NCBI GenBank assembly: GCA_963821235.1
Contig: CAWGCS010000001.1
Location: 992,001 to 1,056,000 of the forward strand
Direction of reading: 5' to 3'
DNA: 64,000 nucleotides
From: CTSoil-043 sp963821235
GTDB lineage: Bacteria > Chloroflexota > Limnocylindria > Limnocylindrales > CSP1-4
In this document: one piece after another, positions 44,788 to 52,991 of the stretch
Layout of the letters: each line of letters starts with the position of its first letter
How positions within the stretch are numbered: position 1 is the first letter of the stretch
Position numbers and translations under genes: made by a program
Notes under the pieces: model-generated
Databases searched by the model: none
What the model was told of the DNA's origin: nothing
What the model saw: the letters and a program-made list of their open reading frames with translations, nothing else

Positions 44788-45381
44788 ATGAGCCTCGCCC
44801 TGCGCCACCCGATCCACCATCGCGCCGCAACCTCGCCCCGCATGAGCGCCGACGACCGGCGCGTCCTCGTCGTCGCGGCGGCCGTCGAGGCGTTCGGTGC
44901 GGGCGGCTACGCGGGGACCTCCACCGAGGAGATCGCGCGCCGCGCCGGCGTCTCCCAGCCCTATCTCTTCCGCCTCTTCGGCTCGAAGCGGGAGCTGTTC
45001 ATCGCCGCCATCGAGCGCACCTACGACCGGATCGAGATCGCCTTCGAGGAGGCTGCCCACCACCCGGTCGTCGGGCTCTCGGCGGAATACAACGGCACCC
45101 TGGTCGCGATCGGCCGATCGTACGGCGACCTGCTGGGCGACCACGCCCTGCTGCGGCTCCAGCTCCACGCGTTCGCCGCGTGCGCCGACCTGGAGATTCG
45201 CGCCGTCGTCCGCCGGCGGTTCGCACGCCTGGTCTCGCGCGTCGCGGAGCTGTCGGGGGAGCCGGCCGCCACCCTCCGGACCTTCTTCGCCGAGGGGATG
45301 CTCCTCAACGCGGCCGCGGCCATGGAGCTCGACGAGGCGGACGTCGCCTGGCAGCGCATCTGCGAGGAGGGGCCTGCATAG
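44788..45381 (+). CDS. TetR/AcrR-family repressor of the adjacent exporter
   Basis: A 197-residue regulator. Its HTH is DRRVLVVAAAVEAFGAGGY then TSTEEIARRAGVSQPYLFRLFGSKRELF (about 28-75), with recognition helix QPYLFRLF. The C-terminal part is an unspecified ligand domain. ATG 44788 is fixed by a good promoter ending 7 nt upstream; GTG 44767 would lie inside the operator. It is followed by a DHA2 exporter 90 bases downstream whose upstream region carries the same TAGT-N8-ACTA dyad, so drug-inducible autoregulation and exporter control are likely. Confidence 0.88.
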   Translation: MSLALRHPIHHRAATSPRMSADDRRVLVVAAAVEAFGAGGYAGTSTEEIARRAGVSQPYLFRLFGSKRELFIAAIERTYDRIEIAFEEAAHHPVVGLSAEYNGTLVAIGRSYGDLLGDHALLRLQLHAFAACADLEIRAVVRRRFARLVSRVAELSGEPAATLRTFFAEGMLLNAAAAMELDEADVAWQRICEEGPA

Positions 45382-45414
45382 ATCAGCGCGCGTCCCCCCC
45401 TTTGCCGTTGGAAA

Positions 45415-45432
45415 GTAGTGGTTGATTACTAA
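45415..45432. promoter_or_regulatory. TetR operator, site 2, upstream of the exporter
   Basis: TAGT (45416-45419), 8 bases, ACTA (45428-45431), the same core and spacing as site 1; the outer G45415/A45432 pair is lost. It lies 40 bases before the exporter start in an AT-rich patch that could hold its promoter. Confidence 0.6.
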
Positions 45433-45471
45433 CAAGAGGACGGCCCGACCGGCCGCCGGAGGAGCCCCATC

Positions 45472-46917
45472 GTGAACCGCAGGATCGCCCTGACCACGTT
45501 TCTTATCACCTCGCTCGCCCTGTTCATGGTCTCGCTCGACAACCTCGTCGTGACCACAGCCCTGCCGGTCATCAAGGCCGAGCTCGGCGTCTCGCTCGCC
45601 CAGCTCGAATGGACCGTCAATGCCTACACCCTGACCTTCGCGGTGCTGCTGCTGACGGGGTCCGCGCTCGGCGATCGCTTCGGGCGCAAGCGCGTCTTCA
45701 TCGCCGGCATCTCGATCTTCACCCTCGGCTCGGCGGCGGCCGCCCTCTCGAGCTCGGGCGACACCCTGGTGATGGCCCGCGCCGTCCAGGGCCTGGGCGC
45801 CGCGGTCGTCACGCCGCTGACCCTCACCCTGCTCTCCGCCGCCGTCCCGCCTGAGCGGCGCGGCCTCGCCCTCGGCGCGTGGGGCGGCATCGCCGGCCTC
45901 GCCATCGCCCTCGGACCCCTCGTCGGCGGCGCGATCGTCGAGGGCGTGAGCTGGCAGTGGATCTTCTGGGTCAACGTGCCGATCGGCCTCCTGACGATCC
46001 CGCTGGCCGCGGCCCTCCTCGTCGAGAGCCGTGGCCCGGACGCCCGGCTGGACGTCCCGGGGCTGGCGCTCGCCTCGAGCGGCCTCCTGGCCCTTGTCTG
46101 GGCGCTCATCAACGGCAACGCCGACGGCTGGGCCAGCGCCACGATCGTGGTGGCGCTCGCCTCGGCCGCCGCGCTCCTTGCCGGGTTCGTGGCCTGGGAG
46201 CGCCGAACGGCCAGCCCGATGCTCCCGCCGCGCCTCTTCCGCAGCCGCCAGTTCAGCGCCGCCAACGGCGTCAGCTTCCTGATGTCGTTCGGGATGTTCG
46301 GCTCGATCTTCCTGCTGGCCCAGTTCTTCCAGGTCGTGCAGGGCTACTCGCCGTTCGAGGCGGGCCTGAGGACCCTCCCCTGGACCGGCATGCCGATCAT
46401 CGTCGCCCCGATCGCCGGCGCCCTCTCGGACCGGATCCACCCGCGCCTGATCCTCGTGACGGGCATGGGCCTGATGAGCGCCGGGCTCGCCTGGATGGCG
46501 GCCGTGGTCTCGCCGACGGTGGACTACGCCACCTTCGTCCCGGCCTTCGTCGTGGCCGGCACGGGGATGGCCCTCTTCTTCGCCCCGACCGCGAACCTGG
46601 TCCTCTCGGCGGTCCGCCGCGAGGAGGAGGGCCGGGCCTCGGGCGCGAACAACACGATCCGCGAGGTCGGCGGCGTGTTCGGGGTCGCCGTGCTCGCATC
46701 CGTCTTCTCGGCCTTCGGCGGCTACGCGACGCCGCAGTCGTTCGTGGATGGCCTGGCGCCCGCCCTGTGGGTCGGTGCCTCGCTCGTGGCCGTCGGTGCG
46801 CTGGCCGCGCTCCTCATCCCGTCCCGGCGCTCGACCGGCATCGCGGAGTCGCTCGGCCTCGATGGCTCTCTCGGCATGGGCACGCTCGCCCCGGATCGGG
46901 TGCGGATCGACCGCTGA
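45472..46917 (+). CDS. DHA2-family (14-helix) MFS drug exporter
   Basis: A 481-residue drug:H+ antiporter of the EmrB/QacA type. Motif D1 LVVTTALPVIKAELGVSL, the loop GDRFGRKRVFIAGI and the antiporter motif C region GLAIALGPLVGGAIVEGVSWQWIFWVNVP (split) are seen, with 13-14 hydrophobic helices. The GTG start has GGAGGAG at 45456-45462. It is the likely target of the preceding TetR. The substrate is unknown. The convergent 135-base gap after it contains a strong hairpin. Confidence 0.93.
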   Translation: MNRRIALTTFLITSLALFMVSLDNLVVTTALPVIKAELGVSLAQLEWTVNAYTLTFAVLLLTGSALGDRFGRKRVFIAGISIFTLGSAAAALSSSGDTLVMARAVQGLGAAVVTPLTLTLLSAAVPPERRGLALGAWGGIAGLAIALGPLVGGAIVEGVSWQWIFWVNVPIGLLTIPLAAALLVESRGPDARLDVPGLALASSGLLALVWALINGNADGWASATIVVALASAAALLAGFVAWERRTASPMLPPRLFRSRQFSAANGVSFLMSFGMFGSIFLLAQFFQVVQGYSPFEAGLRTLPWTGMPIIVAPIAGALSDRIHPRLILVTGMGLMSAGLAWMAAVVSPTVDYATFVPAFVVAGTGMALFFAPTANLVLSAVRREEEGRASGANNTIREVGGVFGVAVLASVFSAFGGYATPQSFVDGLAPALWVGASLVAVGALAALLIPSRRSTGIAESLGLDGSLGMGTLAPDRVRIDR

Positions 46918-46938
46918 TCGACCGCCATCGTGGCGCCT

Positions 46939-46973
46939 GCGCGGGGTCTCGGCCTGGGGCCGGGCCCCCGCGC
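46939..46973. terminator. hairpin between convergent exporter and regulator genes
   Basis: GCGCGGGG (46939-46946) pairs exactly with CCCCGCGC (46966-46973); the 19-nt loop can itself fold (GGCC/GGCC). No T-run. It lies 22 bases past the exporter stop. Confidence 0.55.
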
Positions 46974-47052
46974 TTGCGTTCCCGGGCCGGCGTGGCCAGG
47001 AGCGCGAGCCCGCCCTTCGCGTGGCCGCGCGCGGCGTGCCGGTCCGGCCCGC

Positions 47053-47784
47053 CTAGAGGTCGGCGACGTTCAGCAGGCCGCGGCGGATGGCGTACTTCAG
47101 GAGCTCCACTCGGTCGTGGAAGCCGAGCTTCTCCATGACGTTGGCCCGGTAGTTGTGGATCGTCTGCTCCGAGAGGTGGAGGGTGCGGGCGATCTCCCGG
47201 TTCGTGTGGCCGACCGCGGCCAGGAGCATGACCTCGCGCTCACGCTCGCTCAACCTCTCGTAGGGATCCTCGAGCGTGCCCTGGGGGGACTTGAGGACGT
47301 AGGTGTTGACCATCCGGGTGACGATCGCCGGGCTGACGTAGGTCTCGCCGCGGGCCACCGCTCGCAGGGCGTTGACGATGTCGGAGGCCTGCGCCTCGCG
47401 CGTCAGGAACCCGTCCGCTCCGGCCTTGATGGCGAGCGAGAACTGCTCGCTGCTGCAGCGGCACTCGATGGCCAGGATCTTCGTGCCCGGCCGGGCAGCC
47501 CGGATCGATTCGATCGTCTGGAAGGTCGAGCAGCCCGAGCGGTCGAACGGGAGGCACTCCGCGATGACGACGTCGGCGGTGGTCCGGGCGATCTCCTCGC
47601 GCATGGCGTCGCGGCCGGCGACCTCGCCGATCACCTGCATGTCGGGCTCGGCGTCGATGACGTCGCGCAGGCCCGCGTTGAGCATCGGGAAGTCGAAGAT
47701 CGCGAGGAGCACGCCCAGCTTCTCCCTGCCGTTGGGGGCATGTCCGTTCGATCGCACCGGGTGATCCTCGACAGCGCTGGGCAT
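47053..47784 (-). CDS. LuxR/NarL-type regulator with cysteine-bearing pseudo-receiver (copy 1)
   Basis: A 243-residue regulator. The C-terminal HTH is standard: RLSEREREVMLLAAVGHTNREIARTLHLSEQTIHNYRANVMEKLGF. The N-terminal receiver-like domain (about 22-150) has lost the phosphorylation set: the phospho-Asp position is Glu76 (VVIAEC), the Thr position is Glu107 (AIECRC), the Lys position is Arg129 (FLTRE). It carries Cys77, Cys85, Cys108 and Cys110. The paralogue at 51825 conserves all four with the same spacing, C-x7-C-x22-C-x-C. Redox or metal sensing is inferred. It lies 127 bases downstream of the cytochrome operon. Confidence 0.85.
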   Translation of the reverse strand: MPSAVEDHPVRSNGHAPNGREKLGVLLAIFDFPMLNAGLRDVIDAEPDMQVIGEVAGRDAMREEIARTTADVVIAECLPFDRSGCSTFQTIESIRAARPGTKILAIECRCSSEQFSLAIKAGADGFLTREAQASDIVNALRAVARGETYVSPAIVTRMVNTYVLKSPQGTLEDPYERLSEREREVMLLAAVGHTNREIARTLHLSEQTIHNYRANVMEKLGFHDRVELLKYAIRRGLLNVADL

Positions 47785-47911
47785 CCCGAATCAAGACGAG
47801 CGGGACGCAGGTACCACGATCCGCCGACGGTGGTCGGTTCGCGTAGGGCCATCGGTCGCATCGCGAGGACCCACTGGCACGGGTCGGCCCGGAATCCGGC
47901 CCCTGGACGGT

Positions 47912-48718
47912 CTACTGCGACTTCCCGCCCTCGCCATGGCAGAACGTGCACATCCCCTCGCGGGACGCGAGGTCGTGCGGCGCGACCGGCGCCGGGCTGG
48001 ACGACGGGCCGTGGCACGAGGAGCACATCGCGTCGGTCCGGTCGGCGTGGTCGGCCGGCAGGGCCCCGACCTTGCCGGCGACGTGACAGGTCAGGCACCT
48101 GCCGTCCGCCGGGGTGGGATGGAGGTAGAGCGGCGCCTCGATCGACGACCCCTGGTGGCAGAGCCAGCAGGTGTTCTCGGACCGGTTGCGCATGCTCTCC
48201 GGGAGGGGTGCCGACGAGCCGTGACAGGACAGGCAGGCGACGTTGCGGTGGATCGAATGGGGGCGGGACCTGGCAGCCGGTGTCGTCGCCTTGTGACAGA
48301 GGAGGCACTGCTCCGCGTGGATCCCGGTGTGCCCGGGCGCCGTCTTGACCAGCCTGTCGTTGGCGTGACACGAGGTGCAGCTCGTCCAGCCCTCGAGGGG
48401 ATGGCCGATGGGCGGGATGGGCACCGTGCCGACGCCGCCGGTCGCGGTCGTGTGGCAGGCCAGGCAATCCTCGCCCGCCGGCATCTCCAGGGCCACGACG
48501 GCGGGTGGGGCGGGCGACACGCCGATCGGCGAGGTGGAGGCCGGCGAGGCCGCGGGCGTGGGCACCGGCGACGGAGACGCGGACGGGCTGGGCGCTCGGC
48601 CGAAGGATTCAATGAGCCCGGACCCGATGATGCCCAGGCCGGCGGTCGTCCCGATCGCCACCGCGGCGACGACGGCGAGGAGGGCCAGCCCGATGGACCG
48701 GATCCGCCGTGCCATCAC
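47912..48718 (-). CDS. octahaem c-type cytochrome
   Basis: An exported multihaem cytochrome of 268 residues. An N-terminal membrane anchor or signal (LALLAVVAAVAIGTTAGLGII, about 11-31) and a Ser/Pro linker precede eight CxxCH motifs: CLACH, CTSCH, CLLCH, CLSCH, CWLCH, CLTCH, CSSCH and CTFCH. Extra histidines between them suit bis-His ligation. It overlaps the NrfD gene (ATGA). As the last structural gene of the module, it probably passes electrons between the membrane quinone oxidoreductase and a periplasmic or external acceptor; the acceptor is unknown. Confidence 0.9.
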   Translation of the reverse strand: MMARRIRSIGLALLAVVAAVAIGTTAGLGIIGSGLIESFGRAPSPSASPSPVPTPAASPASTSPIGVSPAPPAVVALEMPAGEDCLACHTTATGGVGTVPIPPIGHPLEGWTSCTSCHANDRLVKTAPGHTGIHAEQCLLCHKATTPAARSRPHSIHRNVACLSCHGSSAPLPESMRNRSENTCWLCHQGSSIEAPLYLHPTPADGRCLTCHVAGKVGALPADHADRTDAMCSSCHGPSSSPAPVAPHDLASREGMCTFCHGEGGKSQ

Positions 48719-50262
48719 TCCCCACCTCGGGCGTCGTCGGGCTCAGGGGCGATCTCCGGCGGGACCGGCGGCGGCGCCTCCGCCGCGACGGGCGGGGGAG
48801 CGGGCGCGACCTCGGCCGGGACGACGTCGGCCGGGGAGTCGGCCGCCGGGACGCCGTCGGCCGGGGCGCCGGCTGCCGCGACGCCGGCTGCCGCGACGTC
48901 ACCCGTTTCATCGGCCGCCGCGACCGCCTCCCCGCGAGGGACCTCGACACCGACCGGCACCAGCGCGGTGGGAGCCTCCGGCGGATCGAGCGTCGCGACC
49001 GGGAGGACCGCGACGGGCGCGCTCGCGCCCCCGAAGGCGCCGGCAAGGTGCCCGGTGTGCTCGTCCATCGGCAGGTAGCGCTCGGCGAGCGTGTAGGCCA
49101 GGGCCAGGAAGCCCAGCGCGCCGACGACGACGCTGATCTCGACCGGCGACGGAGTGTACTGGCCATACGGCGTGGAGACGACGCCCGCCACCGCCGTCGA
49201 CGGCGCGATCTGGCCGGCGTGGACGAAGACCATCCGATCGGCGAAGAGCCCGACGAAGGTCAGGCACGAGGCGGCGAAGAGCCCGGCCGGCGTCCGCGTC
49301 CGGGGCAGCAGGAGGAGGGCGATCGGCAGCACGAGCCCCAGGAAGACCCGGAAGCCCCAGAACGGAAGCGCCAGCGGGCCGACGAGGAGGGCGGCCGTCG
49401 CGTCGGCGAGGCCGGGGACGTCGCCGTAGAGGCCCCAGGCCGTCTGCCAGGCGACGAACAGCACGGACACCGCGAGCATGATCGTCAGCAGCAGCCTGAT
49501 CGCCGGGATCGCCAGCGTGCCGACGCGCTCGAAGCCGGCCAGTCGGAAGCGGTGCACCAGGACGAAGACGATCCCCAGCAGCGCCGTCCCCGACAGCAGG
49601 GCCGCCGCCACCATCGCCGGCGGGGTGAACGCGCCGTGCCAGTAGGGGCGGGCGGCCATCACCCCGAAGACCGCGCCGAGCGTCGTCGGGGCGAAGATGG
49701 CGGTGATGGACGACAGGACGCAGGCGACCCGGTGGACCTGCCAGTGCCCCGTGAACATGCTCGCGACCTCCACGAGGAGGAAGACGAGGTAGACGCCGTA
49801 GAAGACGCCCATCCACCACATCGGGGAGAACGGCGACGGGCTGAGGACGGCGCCGAGGACCATCCGCACGGGGTAGTGGAGATCGAGGGCGATGATCCCG
49901 AAGGCCGTGACGAGGCAGAGGAGCGCCAGGATGGCGTGCCGCTTCTCCAGCGGCAGGAACATCTCGATGCCGAACACGGTGCCCAGCGACGAGGCCAGGC
50001 AGAGGCCGCTCGTCGTGATCGCGAAGAAGACGTAGGCGGTGATGAGGAGCCCCCACTCGACCGTGGGGCTCGTTCCCAGGACCTCCCAGCCGGGAGGCAG
50101 GCTCGCGACCGCCCCCACCGCCCCGATCAGGCAGAGGCCGAGCAGGAAGGCGAGCCAGAGCCGCAGGGGGCGCGGCGTGTCGGCGACCTCGCGCCGCAGG
50201 ACGCGCCAGGCGACCCTCGGGTCGGCGCTGAGCTGGCGGCGGGCGACCTGGGCGGACATCAC
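48715..50262 (-). CDS. NrfD/PsrC-like membrane subunit
   Basis: Quinone-interacting integral membrane protein of the NrfD/PsrC family (515 aa), with about ten hydrophobic segments between residues 35 and 405. Family stretches are WGLLITAYVFFAITTSGLCL, GIIALDLHYPVRMVLG and MWWMGVFYGVYLVFLLVE. The last 90 residues form an Ala/Pro/Val-rich cytoplasmic or periplasmic tail that is not part of the family. ATG 50262 or ATG 50259 starts it; it overlaps the ferredoxin stop. No molybdopterin catalytic subunit is encoded nearby. Confidence 0.92.
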   Translation of the reverse strand: MMSAQVARRQLSADPRVAWRVLRREVADTPRPLRLWLAFLLGLCLIGAVGAVASLPPGWEVLGTSPTVEWGLLITAYVFFAITTSGLCLASSLGTVFGIEMFLPLEKRHAILALLCLVTAFGIIALDLHYPVRMVLGAVLSPSPFSPMWWMGVFYGVYLVFLLVEVASMFTGHWQVHRVACVLSSITAIFAPTTLGAVFGVMAARPYWHGAFTPPAMVAAALLSGTALLGIVFVLVHRFRLAGFERVGTLAIPAIRLLLTIMLAVSVLFVAWQTAWGLYGDVPGLADATAALLVGPLALPFWGFRVFLGLVLPIALLLLPRTRTPAGLFAASCLTFVGLFADRMVFVHAGQIAPSTAVAGVVSTPYGQYTPSPVEISVVVGALGFLALAYTLAERYLPMDEHTGHLAGAFGGASAPVAVLPVATLDPPEAPTALVPVGVEVPRGEAVAAADETGDVAAAGVAAAGAPADGVPAADSPADVVPAEVAPAPPPVAAEAPPPVPPEIAPEPDDARGGE

Positions 50263-51128
50263 TCCACCTCACCCTCGAGGCCGACGTAGTAGACCTTCGG
50301 CCGCGTGCCCAGGGCGGGCTTGATGACCCGCACCCGTTCCTCGCGGACGGCCACGCTCACGGGACTCTCGTCGTCGTCCAGGTCGCCGAAGACCCGGGCG
50401 CCGACGGGGCAGACCTCGACGCAGGCCGGCTGCATGCCGCGCGTGATCCGGTGGTAGCAGAAGGTGCACTTGTCGGCCACGCCCGGGACGCCCCGCGGCG
50501 TCGTCTCGCCGGCCGGGACCATGTAGCGCGCCCCGTACGGGCACGCGACAAGGCAGTAGCCGCAGCCGATGCAGCGGTCCTGGTCCACGAGGACGATCCC
50601 ATCCGGGGAGGCGTAGGTCGCGCTGACCGGGCAGACCCAGGTGCAGGGCGGGTTCTCGCACTGCATGCACAGGCGCGGCACGAAGTAGGCGTCGCGGACC
50701 TTGCCGGCCACCTCGGGCGGGACCTGCTCCTCGGCCGGGAAGCCGTGCCGTCCGCCCTCGGGGGAGGAGATGTAGACGTTGCCGTCGTCGGCGAGGACGT
50801 GCAGCTCGACCCAGGTCCGGTTGAGCTCCGGGTCGTCGGGGACCTGGTTCTCCAGCTTGCAGGCCTCGACGCAGCGCCCGCAGCCGATGCACGTCGTGGT
50901 GTCGACCACGAAGCCCCAGCGGTGCGCGGCCGGGTCGTACGCGGTCGTCGCCGGCTCCTCTGCGGCCCGGGCCGTCGCCCCCTCCCGCGCCGTCAGCAGC
51001 CCGGCGATCGCCCGCGAGCCGAAGACGCCGGGAAGGACCGCCAGCCCGAGCTGGAGGATCCGGCGACGCGAGAGCGTCATCAGCCCCTCTCGCCGCCTGC
51101 TTTGGCCGGCCGCGCCGGTCTCGCTCAT
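50259..51128 (-). CDS. Tat-exported four-cluster ferredoxin subunit
   Basis: Electron-transfer subunit (289 aa) of the HybA/DmsB/PsrB type. The N-terminus has a twin-arginine signal, LSRRRILQLGLAVLPG (about 19-34). Four [4Fe-4S] sites are seen: CIGCGRCVEAC, CMQCENPPCTWVC, CIGCGYCLVAC and CTFCYHRITRG followed by ACVEVC, sixteen cysteines in all. The gene starts 9 bases after the stop of the hexahaem cytochrome and overlaps NrfD. With NrfD it makes a membrane module oriented to the outside, passing electrons to or from the cytochromes. Confidence 0.93.
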   Translation of the reverse strand: MSETGAAGQSRRREGLMTLSRRRILQLGLAVLPGVFGSRAIAGLLTAREGATARAAEEPATTAYDPAAHRWGFVVDTTTCIGCGRCVEACKLENQVPDDPELNRTWVELHVLADDGNVYISSPEGGRHGFPAEEQVPPEVAGKVRDAYFVPRLCMQCENPPCTWVCPVSATYASPDGIVLVDQDRCIGCGYCLVACPYGARYMVPAGETTPRGVPGVADKCTFCYHRITRGMQPACVEVCPVGARVFGDLDDDESPVSVAVREERVRVIKPALGTRPKVYYVGLEGEVE

Positions 51129-51137
51129 GGGACGCTC

Positions 51138-51828
51138 CTACTCGCTGCCGGGCGCGCGACGGTGACAGGACCGGCACAGGTCGTCGGTCGACTCCACGTG
51201 GCCGGCCGGGAGGGGCTTCAGGCCGTCCGGCTCATGGCACGTCGTGCAGGCCGGCAGCCGGTCGAGGGGGTGGGAGATGTCGGGCGGGACCAGCGCCTCC
51301 GCGTCGTGCGGGTCGTGGCAGCCGATACATGGCGCCTGGGCGAAGTGCTCGGCAAGGGCCACCTGGGGGAAGCCCGCCGGCCTGGCGACGGCCCGCTCGT
51401 GGCACGCCGCGCACAGCCCCGCGGCCGGCTTGGCGATCGCCGCCACCGGCGCGACGTCGGGGCCCTCTGCGGCATGCGCCGCAAGGGGCCCGTGGCAGCT
51501 CTCGCAGACGACGCTGAGGTGTCGGGAGGCCGCCCAGGGCCCGTACTCGGCCTCGTGGCAGCGGCGGCAGACGGTCGAAATCGGCATACCGCGGAGTGAG
51601 CGCCGCCCAGGATCGGGCGTTCCGCTCGGGATGGAGGCCGTACTCGTCGTAGACGACGGTGAAGGCCGCCCCGGCGACGAAGAGAACGACGGCCAGGGCG
51701 ATGGCGGTTCCGCCGACGATGGCCAGCGCCTTGACGGCGCCTCGCCGGCCAGACGGGCGCAGCCGGCCCATCGCGGCCCGCAGGGCGTCGGCTCGCCTGC
51801 CGCGGAAGGCGGCCCGAAGGCGCGTCAC
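51138..51828 (-). CDS. hexahaem c-type cytochrome, membrane-anchored (apparent frameshift)
   Basis: The gene appears split between two frames. GTG 51828 overlaps the regulator stop (GTGA) and reads a basic leader and membrane anchor, VKALAIVGGTAIALAVVLFV, then VYDEYGLHPERNARSWAALTPR. Near 51590 the sense continues in the next frame with MPISTVCRRCHEAEYGPW and four more, giving six CxxCH motifs (CRRCH, CESCH, CAACH, CIGCH, CTTCH, CRSCH) to the stop at 51138. Together it would be a NapC/NrfH-like anchored cytochrome of about 230 residues. A single extra base around 51588-51600 would explain it; no homopolymer is present. Error, true mutation or reinitiation cannot be told apart. Confidence 0.75.
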
Positions 51829-52565
51829 AGCTCGGTCACCCCGATCAGGCCGCGCCGGAGGGCGTACTTCACGAGCTCCACCCGGTCGTGGAAGCCGAGG
51901 CGCTCCATGATCGTGGCCCGGTGGTTGTGGACCGTCTGCTCGGAGACGTGGAGCGTCCGGGCGATCTCCCGGTTGGAGTGACCGACGGCAGCGAGGCGGA
52001 AGACCTCCCGGCCCCGCTCGCTGAGGGATTCGAAGGCGTCCTCCGTGTCGCTCGCCGCCGTCCGCAGGACGTAGGTGTTCACCATCCGGGTGACGATCGC
52101 CGGGCTGACGTAGCGCTCCCCGCGGCTGACGCAGCGGAGCGCGCTCAGGACGTCGGCCGGCTCCGCCTGGCGGGTCAGGTAGCCGTCGGCGCCCGCCTTG
52201 ATGGCCAGCGAGTACTGCTCGCTGCTGCAGCGGCACTCGATGGCGACGATCCTCGTCGCCGGGTCGGCCGCCCGGATCTCCTCGATCGCCTGGAAGGAGG
52301 CGCATGCCGCGCCCCCGTACCCCTGGCACTCGGCGACGACGATGTCGGCGGCCCTCCGCACGATCTCCTCGCGCATCGCGTCGCGGCTCCCAGCGACGCC
52401 GACGACCGCCATGTCCGGCTGGGCGTCGATGACGGCGCGATAGCCGGCGACCAGGAGGGGGAAGTCGAAGATGGCCAGGAGCACGCCCAGCTTCGGGCCA
52501 CCCGTCGAGCCGGGCTGCGCGGGCTGCATCACGATCCCCGGCGCCGGAGCCTCGCGATCACCCAC
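51825..52565 (-). CDS. LuxR/NarL-type regulator with cysteine-bearing pseudo-receiver (copy 2)
   Basis: A 246-residue paralogue of the regulator at 47053, with the same HTH (LSERGREVFRLAAVGHSNREIARTLHVSEQTVHNHR, split). The receiver-like part again lacks the phospho-acceptor: Glu79 in VVAEC, Glu110 in AIECRC, Arg in YLTRQ. Cys80, Cys88, Cys111 and Cys113 match copy 1 in spacing. GTG 52565 lies inside the end of the upstream small membrane gene (8-bp overlap). It is encoded in the same operon as the cytochromes, so the two copies bracket the module. Confidence 0.85.
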   Translation of the reverse strand: MGDREAPAPGIVMQPAQPGSTGGPKLGVLLAIFDFPLLVAGYRAVIDAQPDMAVVGVAGSRDAMREEIVRRAADIVVAECQGYGGAACASFQAIEEIRAADPATRIVAIECRCSSEQYSLAIKAGADGYLTRQAEPADVLSALRCVSRGERYVSPAIVTRMVNTYVLRTAASDTEDAFESLSERGREVFRLAAVGHSNREIARTLHVSEQTVHNHRATIMERLGFHDRVELVKYALRRGLIGVTEL

Positions 52566-52857
52566 GGACCGCCGCGCGCCGTGCCCGCCGCCGGAGCACG
52601 ATGGCCCAGGCGACCGGTGCCGCCTCGAGGAGGATCACGCTCACCACCAGGCCGACCGTGGCCGCCCCGGTCCCGAGCATGAAGAGGAGCCCGTGGACGA
52701 CGACGAAGGCGACGATGAAGACGCAGCCCATCGACAGCGCCGTCAACACGAGCCAAGTGCCCGCCTGGGCCCGCAGGCCGACGCCCGGGGCGCGCAGGAG
52801 GGCGGCCCCGAGGACGAAGAGCCAGGCGAGGATCGCCAGCAGCACGCCCAAGCTGTC
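52558..52857 (-). CDS. small three-helix membrane protein heading the cytochrome operon
   Basis: Not recognised. From GTG 52857, with GAGAGGG upstream, it encodes 99 residues: helices at LGVLLAILAWLFVLGAAL, TWLVLTALSMGCVFIVAFVVVHGLLF and VGLVVSVILLEAAPVAWAIVL, ending in RRRARRAAVRG. ATG 52893 is an alternative but touches its own GGGGGG. It overlaps the regulator start by 8 bases, so it is probably the first gene of the operon. It could be a membrane partner of the regulator or of NrfD; that is inference. Confidence 0.6.
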   Translation of the reverse strand, partial: DSLGVLLAILAWLFVLGAALLRAPGVGLRAQAGTWLVLTALSMGCVFIVAFVVVHGLLFMLGTGAATVGLVVSVILLEAAPVAWAIVLRRRARRAAVRG

Positions 52858-52961
52858 CACTCGCCGGCCCTCTCTCGTCGCTGTGCGCCACATCCCCCCT
52901 TGATTTGATGCGAGGCTAGGCCGCCTCCGTGGCTCCGGGTACGGCATCCACGGGTGGGAAT

Positions 52962-52991
52962 GTCGCGACAGATGAGGATATCTGTGGCGAC
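52962..52991. promoter_or_regulatory. 12-bp inverted repeat, candidate operator
   Basis: GTCGCGACAGAT (52962-52973) and ATCTGTGGCGAC (52980-52991) are inverted repeats with one mismatch, separated by 6 bases. They lie about 105-135 bases upstream of the cytochrome operon start, in the region shared with the divergent cupredoxin gene. Confidence 0.55.
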
